NCBI RefSeq assembly: GCF_001442615.1
Contig: NZ_LMXN01000001.1
Span: 496,001-560,000 of the forward strand
Reading direction: 5' to 3'
Length of the DNA stretch: 64,000 nucleotides
From: Algoriphagus resistens
GTDB lineage: Bacteria; Bacteroidota; Bacteroidia; Cytophagales; Cyclobacteriaceae
Every line of letters starts with the position of its first letter. Positions within the stretch are counted from its first letter, which is position 1. The translations under genes were made by a program, and so were the position numbers. The notes beneath the pieces were generated by a model. The model searched no databases. It saw nothing but the letters and a program-made list of their open reading frames with translations, and was not told the DNA's origin. Shown in pieces: positions 1-8,964 of the stretch.

Positions 1-2631
1 TGTGTAAGTGCGTTGGGTTGTAATACAAAAGAAGAAGATCCCTTTGCTACTGTGAAACCGGATGAATCGAGGTTCACAAAGATTCCACTGGCCGGAAATT
101 TCAATGAACCCATGGAAATAGAGGTGCTGGATAACGGCGATGTACTGATTATAGAGAGACACGGTACGCTGAAGCTTTTTCAGCAAGAATCAGGAGCAAC
201 TTCTGTGGTTGGGGAATTGGAGGTGTTCCCGGAGCGGGAAGACGGTTTGATGGGAATGGCCAAGGATCCGGATTTTGAAACTAATCACTGGTTGTATCTT
301 TATTATGCTCCGGTTTCAGAGCCAGCTCTGAACAGGATTTCGCGGTTTGACTTTGTGGACAATAAGCTGGACCTGGCTTCCGAGGTTGTGATTTTGGATG
401 TGGATATTTATCGGGGATGCTGCCATTCCGGTGGAGGGCTGGAATTCGATGCCCAGGGAAATCTCTACCTGGGAATAGGGGATGATTCTACTCCTTTTGA
501 GTCGGGTAATTTTAGTCCTATAGACGAGCGCCAGGATCAGCCCAGGAATGTGGATGCCCAGAGAAGTTCGGGAAACACCAACGATTTGCGCGGAGCGATT
601 CTTCGGATCAAACCAAACCCGGAGGGCGGTTATTCAATTCCAGAAGGAAATTTATTTCCCGTTGGCACGCCTAAAAGCCGTCCGGAAATCTATGTGAAGG
701 GCAACAGAAATCCATTTAGATTTTCGATCGACAGCCATAACGGGAATTTGTACTGGGGTGAAGTAGGACCTGACGGATCTGAAGATAAAGAAGGCCGCGG
801 ACCCAGGGGGTATGATGAAATCAATGTGGCCACAGGCCCTGGATATTATGGCTGGCCATATTTTGTCGGAAAGAATTACGCCTATTGGAAGTATGATTTT
901 GCTACAGGTGAAAGCCTGTTTCAATTTGATCCCACCGCTCCAAAAAATACCTCGCCAAACAATACGGGAATGGAAATCCTTCCCGAAGCCCGGCCGGCCC
1001 TGATTTACTATCCCTATGCGGAGTCAGAAGAATTCCCGATGCTGGGTCAAGGTGGCAGAAATGCCATGGCCGGGCAGGTGTATTATCGGGAAGATTATGA
1101 GGATTCTGAGGTGAGATTTCCAGGATACTACCATGGTAAGCTGTTCATCTATGACTGGATGCGAAACTGGATTTTTACCGTTCGTCTGACGGAGAATTTT
1201 GAATACGATACCATGGAGCGGTTTATGCCGGAGACACATTTTGAGAAGCCTATGGATATGCAGTTTGCAAAAGACGGTTCCTTGTATGTATTGGAATACG
1301 GTACTTTTTGGCGCGCGAACAATGACGATTCGGGTTTGTACAGAATTGTTTTTTCCGAAGGAAACAGAAAACCTGAAGTGAAAATCTCAGCTGACCAAAT
1401 TCAAGGGGCAGCGCCCCTCACAGTTGCATTTTCCTCAAGGGGAACATCGGATCCAGACCTGGATGATCAGGTGACCTACCTATGGGAATTTGGGGAAAAC
1501 GGATCATCTTCCACAGAAGAAAACCCTACCTATACCTTTGACTCTGCGGGAATTTACAAGGTTACACTGACTGCCACTGACCAGAATGTGGAGTCGGCCA
1601 GCTCCTTTTTGGAAGTAAAAGTAGGGAATGAGGCGCCTATAGTTTCAATTGATTGGAAAGGAAACCGGAGCTTTTATTTCGGAAAGGAGAGCGTTGGGTA
1701 CAGCGTATCTGCTACAGATAAGGAAGATGGGGAAATTGAAACTTCCCAGATCAGCTTGACAGTCGATTACCTGGAAGGTGGATATGATCTGATAGAAACC
1801 GGACATCAGCAAGAAGTGCTGAGCATTGGAGAAACTTACATTAATGAAGCAGGCTGCAAAGCCTGCCACGGAATCAACAACGCTTCAGTGGGGCCGGATT
1901 ACAGGTCAGTATCGGAGAAATACAAAAATGATCCGAACGCAAAATCCTACCTGGTTGATAAGGTAAAAAATGGTGGGTCTGGTGTCTGGGGAGAGCAGGT
2001 CATGCCAGGGCATACCCACCTGGATGAGGACAGGGTGGGGCAGATGGTAGATTTTGTGTTGGGCATAGCCAATCCAAAAGCCCTATCCGGTATGCCGGCT
2101 TCCGGGAATTATATCATTGAAAATACTGGGAATCCGGATGGGTTTTATATTATTCAGGCCTCCTATGAGGATCAGGGTGCCAATGGAATTCCATCAATAA
2201 AAACAACGGATCAGCTGAAATTGAGAAATACAACCGTCCCGGCATACAGCGCAGATGGTTTACAGGGAGCGGCCAGGGCTAATCCTGAGGATGAGCACTA
2301 CGTGCAATTTACGGAATCCGGTTCCTGGCTGTTGTTTAAGGCAATTGATCTAAGTCAGCTACAGAAAATCACCTTATCTATCATGCCGGGTAATACGAGA
2401 GGAAAGCTCCAGGTAAGAGCTGGAACTCCAGACGGGGAATTGCTAGCAGAATCAGGGATGTTGAGCAAAGACTCCCGGCCTGCCAAAGACACAGAAGCAG
2501 GTTGGTTTGATGCTTCGATTTCTATTTCCGGTTCTGATTACTATGGTGATTTATATTTTGTCTATGTAAGCGAAGATGCAATTTCGATCTGGAGTACATT
2601 TAACCTGAATACGCTAAAATTTGATAGATGA
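1..2631 (+). CDS. PQQ-type sugar dehydrogenase lipoprotein with PKD, cytochrome c and CBM-like domains (5' truncated)
   Basis: The reading frame is open from base 1, so the true start lies outside the window. The first codons read CVSALGC, the end of a lipoprotein signal peptide with the acylated Cys at bases 19-21. Counting residues from base 13, a glucose/sorbosone dehydrogenase-like beta-propeller spans about 25-450 (GGGLEFDAQGNLYLGIGDD, GNRNPFRFS). A PKD domain follows at about 455-545 (TYLWEFGENG, VTLTATD). A class I cytochrome c domain has the haem motif CKACH at 615-619 and a downstream Met in VMPGHTH. The C-terminal 170 residues resemble a CBM6-type beta-sandwich. It is probably a cell-surface lipoprotein oxidising sugars or polyols and passing electrons to its haem; the substrate is unknown. 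The family assignment is strong, the substrate is not. Confidence 0.88.
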   Translation, partial: CVSALGCNTKEEDPFATVKPDESRFTKIPLAGNFNEPMEIEVLDNGDVLIIERHGTLKLFQQESGATSVVGELEVFPEREDGLMGMAKDPDFETNHWLYLYYAPVSEPALNRISRFDFVDNKLDLASEVVILDVDIYRGCCHSGGGLEFDAQGNLYLGIGDDSTPFESGNFSPIDERQDQPRNVDAQRSSGNTNDLRGAILRIKPNPEGGYSIPEGNLFPVGTPKSRPEIYVKGNRNPFRFSIDSHNGNLYWGEVGPDGSEDKEGRGPRGYDEINVATGPGYYGWPYFVGKNYAYWKYDFATGESLFQFDPTAPKNTSPNNTGMEILPEARPALIYYPYAESEEFPMLGQGGRNAMAGQVYYREDYEDSEVRFPGYYHGKLFIYDWMRNWIFTVRLTENFEYDTMERFMPETHFEKPMDMQFAKDGSLYVLEYGTFWRANNDDSGLYRIVFSEGNRKPEVKISADQIQGAAPLTVAFSSRGTSDPDLDDQVTYLWEFGENGSSSTEENPTYTFDSAGIYKVTLTATDQNVESASSFLEVKVGNEAPIVSIDWKGNRSFYFGKESVGYSVSATDKEDGEIETSQISLTVDYLEGGYDLIETGHQQEVLSIGETYINEAGCKACHGINNASVGPDYRSVSEKYKNDPNAKSYLVDKVKNGGSGVWGEQVMPGHTHLDEDRVGQMVDFVLGIANPKALSGMPASGNYIIENTGNPDGFYIIQASYEDQGANGIPSIKTTDQLKLRNTTVPAYSADGLQGAARANPEDEHYVQFTESGSWLLFKAIDLSQLQKITLSIMPGNTRGKLQVRAGTPDGELLAESGMLSKDSRPAKDTEAGWFDASISISGSDYYGDLYFVYVSEDAISIWSTFNLNTLKFDR

Positions 2632-2716
2632 TCAGGCCGGAAGTTTTAACCCAATTGGCCTTTGAAGCGGTTGTTTTTAAAACTAATTGGTTAAATTGGA
2701 TTAAACTTTTCAGCGT

Positions 2717-3085
2717 ATGGCAACTGAGAAAAAACACTGTTTAAACTGTAATGCAGTGATCCAGGGTAGAATCGACAAAAAATTCTGTGATGATCAGTGT
2801 AGAAATTCCTACAACAATCAGCAAAATGCCTTTTCCACCAATTACATCCGTCGCGTAAACCACAGCCTGAAGAAGAACCGCAAAATACTCGAAAGCATAA
2901 TTCCAACTGGAGAAGAAATGGGCAAAACAACCAGAGACCGTTTGCTCAGAGATGGCTTTCAATTCAAATATTTCACCCATCTCTACGAAACCAAAAAGGG
3001 TAATATCTACCATTATTGCTATGACTACGGCTATCTGGAACTGGAAAACGATTGGTTTTTGGTAGTGAAGGAGAAGGAAGTTTAG
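2717..3085 (+). CDS. Small zinc-ribbon protein, conserved hypothetical
   Basis: A 122-residue basic protein with an N-terminal zinc-ribbon signature: Cys8, Cys11, Cys24 and Cys28 in the pattern CxxC-x12-CxxxC, followed by NSYNN. The rest is a charged helical stretch (about 40-75) and an aromatic-rich C-terminal segment (YHYCYDYGYLEL). I do not know a characterised homologue. Similar short zinc-finger proteins are common in Bacteroidota and are annotated as hypothetical. It stands alone between the sugar dehydrogenase and the helicase. A nucleic-acid-binding role is only inferred from the ribbon and the basic middle region. Confidence 0.75.
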   Translation: MATEKKHCLNCNAVIQGRIDKKFCDDQCRNSYNNQQNAFSTNYIRRVNHSLKKNRKILESIIPTGEEMGKTTRDRLLRDGFQFKYFTHLYETKKGNIYHYCYDYGYLELENDWFLVVKEKEV

Positions 3086-3126
3086 GGACAGGGATCAGAT
3101 TGGGCGCATAGCTCAAAGGAATTAGG

Positions 3127-3134
3127 TACTTTTG
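3127..3134 (+). promoter_or_regulatory. Candidate -7 box (TACTTTTG) of the helicase gene
   Basis: TACTTTTG matches the Bacteroidota sigma-A -7 consensus TAnnTTTG and ends 3 bases before the proposed GTG start. A transcript from it would have almost no leader. A TTG at 3100-3102 could serve as the -33 element, but the spacing is longer than usual. This is weak support without transcript data. Confidence 0.3.
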
Positions 3135-3137
3135 GGG

Positions 3138-4463
3138 GTGTCAGAAACTATTCAAGAATCCACGGCCCGGTATCTCAAAAGCCTTTCTATTGCAAATCTC
3201 AACGAAATGCAATCAGAGTTTATCTCCAGGGTTGCTAAAAACCCCCATATTGTATTGCTGTCTCCGACTGGCTCGGGTAAGACAGTCGCATTTTTGATTC
3301 CTCTTCTTAATTCCTTGAAAGAAAATGTAAGAGAAGTCCAGGCGCTGGTTATTGTACCTTCCCGGGAATTAGCAATTCAGATCGAACAGGTTTTCAAGGC
3401 CATGAAAACCAGCTTCCGGGTGAGTACCGTTTATGGTGGACATTCTTCCAAATTGGAATCAAACAGTCTGGGCGAAGCTCCTGCGGTAATTATAGGTACC
3501 CCAGGGAGGCTGGCAGACCATATAGAGCGAGAATCTTTTGACCCGAAAACTATCCATACAGTGGTGTTGGATGAGTTTGATAAATCACTTCAAATGGGCT
3601 TTCATGAGCAGCTGAGAGTGATTTTTGGAGCGCTAAATGGGCAACAAAGGCATTTGCTTACCTCAGCAACTGTATTAAAACGTATGCCTGATTTTCTGCC
3701 ATTTGTAGCCCACCGCACAGTAAATTTCCTTCGGGATGCGGTAGCGTCCAAATTGGAACTTAAGCTCGTGCACAGTTCAAGCAAGGAAAAAGGGGAGACG
3801 TTGATGCGATTGGTAGCGGGGTTTCAGAATGATTCGTGCATTGTTTTTTGCAACCATAGAGATGCTGTGGACAGACTAAGCACCTTGCTGAATGACTACG
3901 GCTATTTTCATTCCGTACTTCATGGTGGATTGGAACAAATAGACCGGGAAAAGAACCTGATCCGTTTTCGAAGTAAAGTCACCAATTTATTGATCTCCAC
4001 AGATCTAGCTTCCCGGGGACTGGACATTCCAGAAATCAGGCATGTTGTGCATTACCAGCTACCACCGAAGGAAGATGCTTTTATCCATAGAAACGGGCGT
4101 ACAGCCCGGATGCATGCGCAGGGTCTGTCGTATATGATCCTGGCAAATGATGAAGCTAGACCACCATACATTGATGAGTATATTGAGGAATTCAAAGTCA
4201 GTGAAAACCTTATCCCACCAATGCCGCAGCAATGGACTTGTCTCTATATGAGTGCAGGTAAAAAAGACAAGGTGAGCAAGGGCGATATTGTCGGAATGCT
4301 TACCAAGAAAGGAGGATTAAGCAGTTCTGAAATCGGGTTGATCACCATCATGGACTTTGCATCCTATGTGGCTGTGAAAAGTAACCTGGTGCAGAAGCTT
4401 ATACCAAAACTGAAAAACGAACGGGTGAAAAAAGTGAAAGTAAAGATTGAAGAAGCGAATTAG
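3138..4463 (+). CDS. DEAD-box RNA helicase with DbpA-like C-terminal RNA-binding domain
   Basis: ATP-dependent RNA helicase, about 441 residues. Counted from the GTG at 3138, motif I SPTGSGKT is at about 42-49, Ia PSREL, Ib TPGR, motif II DEFD (in place of DEAD) at about 145-148, motif III SAT, motif V STDLASRGLD and motif VI HRNGRTAR. The last 70 residues (VSKGDIVGMLTKKGG, then SSEIGLI and SYVAVK) resemble the DbpA RNA-binding domain, which in E. coli DbpA recognises 23S rRNA hairpin 92. A role in ribosome assembly is therefore likely, but inferred. A TTG codon 6 bases upstream is an alternative start; GTG 3138 is preferred because the TTG sits inside the candidate -7 box. The motif II and VI variants are unusual but keep the essential Asp, Glu and Arg residues. 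Confidence 0.9.
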   Translation: MSETIQESTARYLKSLSIANLNEMQSEFISRVAKNPHIVLLSPTGSGKTVAFLIPLLNSLKENVREVQALVIVPSRELAIQIEQVFKAMKTSFRVSTVYGGHSSKLESNSLGEAPAVIIGTPGRLADHIERESFDPKTIHTVVLDEFDKSLQMGFHEQLRVIFGALNGQQRHLLTSATVLKRMPDFLPFVAHRTVNFLRDAVASKLELKLVHSSSKEKGETLMRLVAGFQNDSCIVFCNHRDAVDRLSTLLNDYGYFHSVLHGGLEQIDREKNLIRFRSKVTNLLISTDLASRGLDIPEIRHVVHYQLPPKEDAFIHRNGRTARMHAQGLSYMILANDEARPPYIDEYIEEFKVSENLIPPMPQQWTCLYMSAGKKDKVSKGDIVGMLTKKGGLSSSEIGLITIMDFASYVAVKSNLVQKLIPKLKNERVKKVKVKIEEAN

Positions 4464-4509
4464 AAAACAGGGGTCAGTAGCAGTTTGTGGGGGGAGGGGT
4501 AAAAGCCAA

Positions 4510-4526
4510 TTTGATAGGCTATCAAA
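4510..4526. repeat. 17-bp perfect palindrome TTTGATAG-G-CTATCAAA
   Basis: Two exact 8-bp arms around a single G, between the helicase and the glyoxalase-like gene. An 8-base T run follows about 12 bases downstream (from 4535). It could be an operator for a dimeric regulator of the downstream gene or part of a helicase terminator. The very short centre fits a protein-bound dyad better than an RNA hairpin. Confidence 0.4.
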
Positions 4527-4641
4527 GAAGTCGCTTTTTTTTCGAACAGCTTAGTTGACCTGCTTAATTTGATAGATGATTTTAATTCCAGGAATCTTTG
4601 ATTTCATTATATTGATGCTCCAAAATAGAATAGGACAATAA

Positions 4642-5061
4642 ATGAAAAAACGTGTCACAGGAATAGGGGGTATATTTTTCAAAGTGAAAGATCCAGACAA
4701 AACCAAGTCTTGGTATCAAACGCATTTAGGGCTGAATACGGATCAGTACGGGACCGCTTTTGAGTGGAGAAATTCTGAAAAGCCAGAACATAAAGGCTTT
4801 ACCCAGTGGTCACCGATGAAAGAGGATACCACTTATTTCAACCCTTCGAAAAAAGACTTTATGATCAACTACCGTGTGGAAAATCTGGTGGAACTGGTGA
4901 GCGGGTTAAAGGCTGAAGGCGTGATTATTTTGGATGAGATTGAAGATACCGAATATGGAAAGTTCGTGCATATTCTTGACCCGGATGGGCACAGTATTGA
5001 GCTCTGGGAACCAATAGATGAGGTTTATGATGAATTAGTCGTAGGTAGAACAAAAAACTAA
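4642..5061 (+). CDS. VOC-family (glyoxalase/bleomycin-resistance fold) protein
   Basis: A 139-residue single-unit vicinal-oxygen-chelate protein. The two beta-alpha-beta-beta-beta modules are visible: GGIFFKVKDPDKTKSWYQTH at the N-terminus and DEIEDTEYGKFVHILDPDGH leading into IELWEP near the C-terminus. The terminal DPDGxxIELWEP is the classic metal-ligand (Glu) strand. It is likely a dimeric, metal-dependent enzyme or a binding protein; the substrate cannot be told from sequence. It starts with ATG and is followed 5 bases later by a small acetyltransferase gene, so the two are probably cotranscribed. Confidence 0.82.
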   Translation: MKKRVTGIGGIFFKVKDPDKTKSWYQTHLGLNTDQYGTAFEWRNSEKPEHKGFTQWSPMKEDTTYFNPSKKDFMINYRVENLVELVSGLKAEGVIILDEIEDTEYGKFVHILDPDGHSIELWEPIDEVYDELVVGRTKN

Positions 5062-5066
5062 GCGTA

Positions 5067-5357
5067 ATGGGCAAAATTGTGATCGAGCACGAGTTTGATG
5101 GTAAAAGAGGTTCTTTTTATTTGGAAGAAGGGGCGAAGCGTTTCGCTGAAATGGTCTATGTGATGGCTGGCCCAAAGAAAATGATCATCGAGCATACAGA
5201 AGTAGATGAAAGTTTGAAAGGCCAGGGAATCGGAGGGAAGTTGCTGGATGAGTTGGTGGACTTTGTTCGTAAAGAAGGGATCAAAGTTATTCCGCTCTGT
5301 CCGTTTGCAAAGTCGGTGTTTAAGAAGAGGGAAGAGCTGAGGGATGTGCTGAACTAG
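5067..5357 (+). CDS. Small GNAT-like N-acetyltransferase (YjdJ type)
   Basis: A 96-residue minimal GNAT protein of the short single-domain class (N-acetyltransferase YjdJ/GTL3B-like). Residues about 43-70 hold the acetyl-CoA binding motif A, ESLKGQGIGGKLLDELV. The end, VIPLCPFAKSVFKKR, is characteristic of this class, where a Cys is thought to take part in catalysis. It starts 5 bases after the VOC gene, so it is probably in the same operon. The acceptor substrate is unknown. Confidence 0.82.
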   Translation: MGKIVIEHEFDGKRGSFYLEEGAKRFAEMVYVMAGPKKMIIEHTEVDESLKGQGIGGKLLDELVDFVRKEGIKVIPLCPFAKSVFKKREELRDVLN

Positions 5358-5363
5358 TCTGCG

Positions 5364-5624
5364 CTAAAAAAAGAGGGTCCAGCCTATCCAAACCAATGTC
5401 AGCACGACCATCAGTATGAAAAAGTAGCCGCTTTTGGAGAAGGTAGTATATCTGCCTGTTCTGAATTTGATACTTTCATCAATGCTTTTTAGGTCAGCTT
5501 TGTCCATATTTTTCTCTCTGGAAGCCCCCTCTGGATTTGAAGGTTTTGGACGTATTTTTCCTAAATTTCGGTTTTCCTTCGAAGATTTAATCCCTGAGAC
5601 ACTGAAGCCGGCTCCTCCTGTCAT
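5364..5624 (-). CDS. Small tail-anchored-like membrane protein, hypothetical
   Basis: Lies on the minus strand, converging with the small acetyltransferase gene. From the ATG at 5624 it encodes 86 residues: a polar, charged N-terminal two thirds and a single C-terminal hydrophobic helix (YFFILMVVLTLVWIGW) that ends the protein. A TTG 9 bases upstream is an alternative start. The competing plus-strand frame over the same bases (5434-5649) has no recognisable composition. I know no family. The layout suggests a membrane-anchored small protein with its soluble part in the cytoplasm. Confidence 0.45.
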   Translation of the reverse strand: MTGGAGFSVSGIKSSKENRNLGKIRPKPSNPEGASREKNMDKADLKSIDESIKFRTGRYTTFSKSGYFFILMVVLTLVWIGWTLFF

Positions 5625-5648
5625 TGTTAACAAATTTCCTTCAAAGTA

Positions 5649-6056
5649 ATGGTTTGCTACGAAATAGAAAAGAATTTACCACTGAGGATTTTCATCCATG
5701 TATTGGATGATTCGGGATTGGGGAAAAGAAGACCAATGAATGATGCAGCTCATCTGGAACGGATGCTCCGGAATTCCAATTTGGTGATCGTGGCAAAGGA
5801 ACAAGGGGAAATTGTAGGGGTTCTTCGTGCGTTGACTGATTTTTCGTATCGAACATTCATCGCGGATTTGGCAGTGATTTCTTCAAGGCAGAATGAAGGA
5901 ATAGGCAGGGGCATGATAAAGTTTGCAAGGAGTTTGGCTCCGGGGGCCAGGTTGATTCTTTTTGCCGCCGAAGATGCTATCCGGTTTTATCAGAAGCTTG
6001 GTTTTACGGTACATGACCGTTGCTTTCAGTTGAAGGAAGGTGAGTCGCTTGGCTAA
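5649..6056 (+). CDS. GNAT-family N-acetyltransferase
   Basis: A 135-residue GNAT protein. The beta-4 and motif A region reads FIADLAVISSRQNEGIGRGM, with the acetyl-CoA pyrophosphate-binding loop R-Q-N-E-G-I-G-R. Motif B follows as EDAIRFYQKLGFTVHDRCFQL, the usual end of the fold. The acceptor is unknown; the family modifies small molecules or protein N-termini. It is preceded by a divergent small membrane-protein gene and converges with the response regulator. Confidence 0.85.
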   Translation: MVCYEIEKNLPLRIFIHVLDDSGLGKRRPMNDAAHLERMLRNSNLVIVAKEQGEIVGVLRALTDFSYRTFIADLAVISSRQNEGIGRGMIKFARSLAPGARLILFAAEDAIRFYQKLGFTVHDRCFQLKEGESLG

Positions 6057-6078
6057 CTTGGGTTGGGAAGGGAAAAGC

Positions 6079-6465
6079 TTACTTGTATTTCTCGATCTGA
6101 CTTTTTATTTTATCCAATGTCAAAGGCTTCTCCAAAAATCCGGAAACGATCTTATATCCCTGGGCTTTAAATCTATCCTGGTAGTCAATTGAACTGGAGA
6201 GGATGACTATTTTGTCTGATCGCTCCGCGTGGATTTCTTGGTATTTATCCAGAAATTCCCATCCATTCAGGACAGGCATATTTATGTCTAAAAAAATGAG
6301 AATGGATTCATTTACATCAATATCATTGAGTTTAAGTAAGGCTTCCTCACCTTCAAGAAATTCAACTATATCCTTTGCAATATCGACTTTCCCTAGTAGT
6401 CTTTTATTGATTAGATTATTTATGGGATCATCATCCACTAGAAAAATGGTGTCAAATTGGATCAT
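6079..6465 (-). CDS. Single-domain response regulator (CheY-like receiver)
   Basis: A 128-residue stand-alone receiver domain with no output domain. The acidic pocket is D11-D12-D13, the phospho-acceptor is D60 in FLDINMP, the conserved Ser cluster is at 90-92 (ILSSS) and the conserved Lys is K113 in LEKP. It would be phosphorylated by a histidine kinase that is not encoded nearby. Members of this class (Rcp1-like, with inserts around NPINNLIN) are abundant in Bacteroidota. Start and stop are clear. The 296 bases between it and thyA hold an AT-rich stretch and the thyA terminator. Confidence 0.9.
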   Translation of the reverse strand: MIQFDTIFLVDDDPINNLINKRLLGKVDIAKDIVEFLEGEEALLKLNDIDVNESILIFLDINMPVLNGWEFLDKYQEIHAERSDKIVILSSSIDYQDRFKAQGYKIVSGFLEKPLTLDKIKSQIEKYK

Positions 6466-6707
6466 TTAGAGAATAGAGGTGAAAAGCTGCTCTTATATTA
6501 TAGCCAAAATACAATTATTACTGATTCAAGAAAAAAGTTTAACTATCTTTTTTATTTTAAGGTAGAAATAAATGACTTCTACTTTTTACATTTAAAATAT
6601 ATCTGAAGCCTATTTATTTTAATGATTGCTACTACTCACTGAGTCATACTAAAGTCCAAAACCATCGGCTGGGTGGAGGCATATCCGCTGAGCAGCAGCA
6701 TAGTACC

Positions 6708-6746
6708 AAAGAAAAAGCCCTGATATAATTTCAGTGCTTTTTCTTT
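6708..6746 (-). terminator. Rho-independent terminator of thyA
   Basis: Inverted repeat with 16-nt arms at 6708-6723 and 6731-6746 (one mismatched position), a 7-nt loop, and a U-rich end when read on the minus strand (GGGCTTTTTCTTT). It lies 15 bases past the thyA stop codon, the expected place for its terminator. The arms are A/T-symmetric, so it may also act in the other direction. Confidence 0.75.
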
Positions 6747-6761
6747 GAATGGCTGATCAAG

Positions 6762-7556
6762 TCAAACTGCCACTGCGGCCTTAATGTGGGGATGCGGATT
6801 GTAGTTGAGTAACTCAAAGTCCTCATAGCTAAACTCAAAAATATCAGTCACGTCAGGATTGATTTTCATAGTGGGCAATTCTTTGAGCTCTCTGCTTAGC
6901 TGCAATTCGGCCTGCTCCAGATGATTGGCATACAAATGCGCATCTCCAAACGTGTGGACAAACTCGCCTGGTTCCAGTCCGCACACCTGGGCTACCATCA
7001 TGGTAAATAAGGCGTAGGAGGCGATGTTGAAAGGGACGCCAAGAAAAACATCAGCACTTCGCTGATACAGCTGGCAGCTTAATTTCCCATTTGCGACATA
7101 AAACTGGAAGATCGTATGGCATGGAGGTAAGGCCATATTGTCCACATCAGCTACATTCCAGGCACTTACAATATGTCTGCGGCTATCCGGTTTTGTTTTG
7201 ATCTGATGGATAAGGTTTTTGATTTGATCGATTTCTCCCCCCTTGCCATCAGGCCAGTGTCTCCACTGATAGCCATAGACAGGTCCCAGATCTCCATTCT
7301 CATCAGCCCATTCGTTCCAGATAGACACCTTGTTATCGTTGAGGAATTTGATGTTTGAATCGCCTTTTAAAAACCAAAGGAGTTCAATGATAATCGAGCG
7401 GAGATGTAGTTTTTTGGTCGTGACCACCGGAAAGCCCTTAGAAAGATCAAACCTCATCTGATGACCGAAAATACTCCGGGTTCCGGTTCCTGTTCTATCT
7501 CCTTTTACCACTCCTTCATCTAGGATTTTTCGCATCAAATCGTGGTATTGCTTCAT
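6762..7556 (-). CDS. thyA: Thymidylate synthase
   Basis: Methylates dUMP to dTMP using 5,10-methylene-tetrahydrofolate; cytoplasmic and essential for DNA precursor supply. It is 264 residues, the same length as E. coli ThyA. Catalytic Cys146 lies in [13 protein letters not shown]. The phosphate-binding Arg21 is in GDRTGTGT, and the C-terminal end [10 protein letters not shown] closes the active site. The adjacent segment [20 protein letters not shown] is the family signature. dfrA (dihydrofolate reductase), a frequent neighbour, is not seen here. A clear terminator follows. Confidence 0.98.
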   Translation of the reverse strand: MKQYHDLMRKILDEGVVKGDRTGTGTRSIFGHQMRFDLSKGFPVVTTKKLHLRSIIIELLWFLKGDSNIKFLNDNKVSIWNEWADENGDLGPVYGYQWRHWPDGKGGEIDQIKNLIHQIKTKPDSRRHIVSAWNVADVDNMALPPCHTIFQFYVANGKLSCQLYQRSADVFLGVPFNIASYALFTMMVAQVCGLEPGEFVHTFGDAHLYANHLEQAELQLSRELKELPTMKINPDVTDIFEFSYEDFELLNYNPHPHIKAAVAV

Positions 7557-7679
7557 CTTTTTTGTCTGATTTTAAGTTTTGGCAAGTTAATCAGTTCAGC
7601 TAATAAATGGAATTGATTTATCGTTTTTGCTTTTTAACCCATTAGTAAGGATGCGGAAAAAAATCAGGGAATAACCAGT

Positions 7680-8729
7680 TTATTGCTTTTTTTCAAAACC
7701 GTCCCAAGTGAAAGTAGCTGATACAGGGTAATGATCAGAATAATCTACTTCCCGGTGGGTTCTGAATTGAACTGCTTTTAGCTTTTTGCTTGAAAAAATA
7801 TGATCGATCCTCAGGAAAAAAAGAATACGATTGTAAGTGAAACCGAAGCCTCTTCCCGCAGTTTCAAAAGCATTCTCATAATTTTCACTTAATCTAAAAT
7901 AGGTATATGAATAAGGGATTTCATTCAGGTCACCCATCAGGATCAATGGATGGGGACTGTTGTTCATATGTTCCAGGAGCACATTGAGCTGCTTGCTCCG
8001 GGCTAAGCTTCCCCTATGAAGTTTACCTAAGGTCTGTCTATAGTTTTCTTTGACTCCCTCTAAATTTTCCAGCCTATCAGAATCAATTCTCATCGACTCC
8101 AAGTGCGCATTATAGATACGGATTGTGTCGCTGTTTACAAGAATATCTGCAAAAATTGCCCCGTTTGTACCCTGCGAATTAAATACCTTTCCGTCATTGA
8201 TAATGGGGTATTTTGAGAAAATAGCAAGACCGTTTGATCTTCTGTTAGGATTTCCATCAGTGATGTGATAAGATACCTTATAGTTTGAATTTTCTCCGAG
8301 GATTTTCACAGCATCCTTTGAGGGAGTGGTATTATCCTGCAAAAATTCCTGGAACACCTTTACGTCTGCCGGCTGATCCTGTAGCCAAGAGAGCACATTC
8401 GAATCTGGGCTTATCTCACTTTTCGGCTTGTAATAGAACATGTGTGCGTTGTAGGTAAGCACTTTAAGTCCTTCAGCACTTTCATTTTTTGGATGGATCT
8501 GGAATGTGGCAAGAAAGAATTTATAGCCAATGAGCAAAGAAAGCAGTGGTAGAATGGCCAGTTTTCTCCAGGATAATATCAGGATCACCAAAAGGAGGAG
8601 ATTCAGCAGTAAAAACACAGGAATGAAAAACGGCAACAACCCAACGTAATGAAAATACTCCGGAGAGATATAGACACTAGCAAACAATAGCAGTGTGACG
8701 GCAAAAATGAGCCAGGTAATGACTTTCAT
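7680..8729 (-). CDS. Membrane-anchored endonuclease/exonuclease/phosphatase (EEP) family protein
   Basis: A 349-residue protein with two or three N-terminal membrane helices (residues about 3-75) followed by an EEP catalytic domain. Visible motifs are TYNAHMF (Asn), VFQEF (metal-binding Glu), NAHLES (catalytic His region), MGDLNEIPYSYTY (Asp/Asn) and the closing IDHIF and SDHYPV (catalytic Asp-His). The active-site set is complete. The catalytic domain probably faces the periplasm, so a phosphodiester or phospholipid headgroup substrate is more likely than chromosomal DNA, but this is inference. It is monocistronic, upstream of thyA on the same strand with a 123-base gap. Confidence 0.88.
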   Translation of the reverse strand: MKVITWLIFAVTLLLFASVYISPEYFHYVGLLPFFIPVFLLLNLLLLVILILSWRKLAILPLLSLLIGYKFFLATFQIHPKNESAEGLKVLTYNAHMFYYKPKSEISPDSNVLSWLQDQPADVKVFQEFLQDNTTPSKDAVKILGENSNYKVSYHITDGNPNRRSNGLAIFSKYPIINDGKVFNSQGTNGAIFADILVNSDTIRIYNAHLESMRIDSDRLENLEGVKENYRQTLGKLHRGSLARSKQLNVLLEHMNNSPHPLILMGDLNEIPYSYTYFRLSENYENAFETAGRGFGFTYNRILFFLRIDHIFSSKKLKAVQFRTHREVDYSDHYPVSATFTWDGFEKKQ

Positions 8730-8964
8730 GAATTAAAATAAATCAGGTATTAAGTAAGCAATAAATCATGAGTCCACTATGCATCTTGTAGCATCTGAGC
8801 AATCTTCGATCCAAGTGGGAATTGATTTCCAGAAATCATTTAACTAGTTTGTAAAGGTAGAAGATTTGCCAATGAAGCAAATGATTCCTGTATAATGATG
8901 AAAGAGAGGCTTGAAATTTGCTCATTTGCCAATAATTAGTTATTTCGATAGAAAATTATCCCCT

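Noticed and set aside
5434..5649. Plus-strand 71-codon frame opposite the small membrane-protein gene
   Set aside because: The minus frame gives a sensible polar region plus C-terminal membrane helix; the plus frame gives no recognisable pattern.
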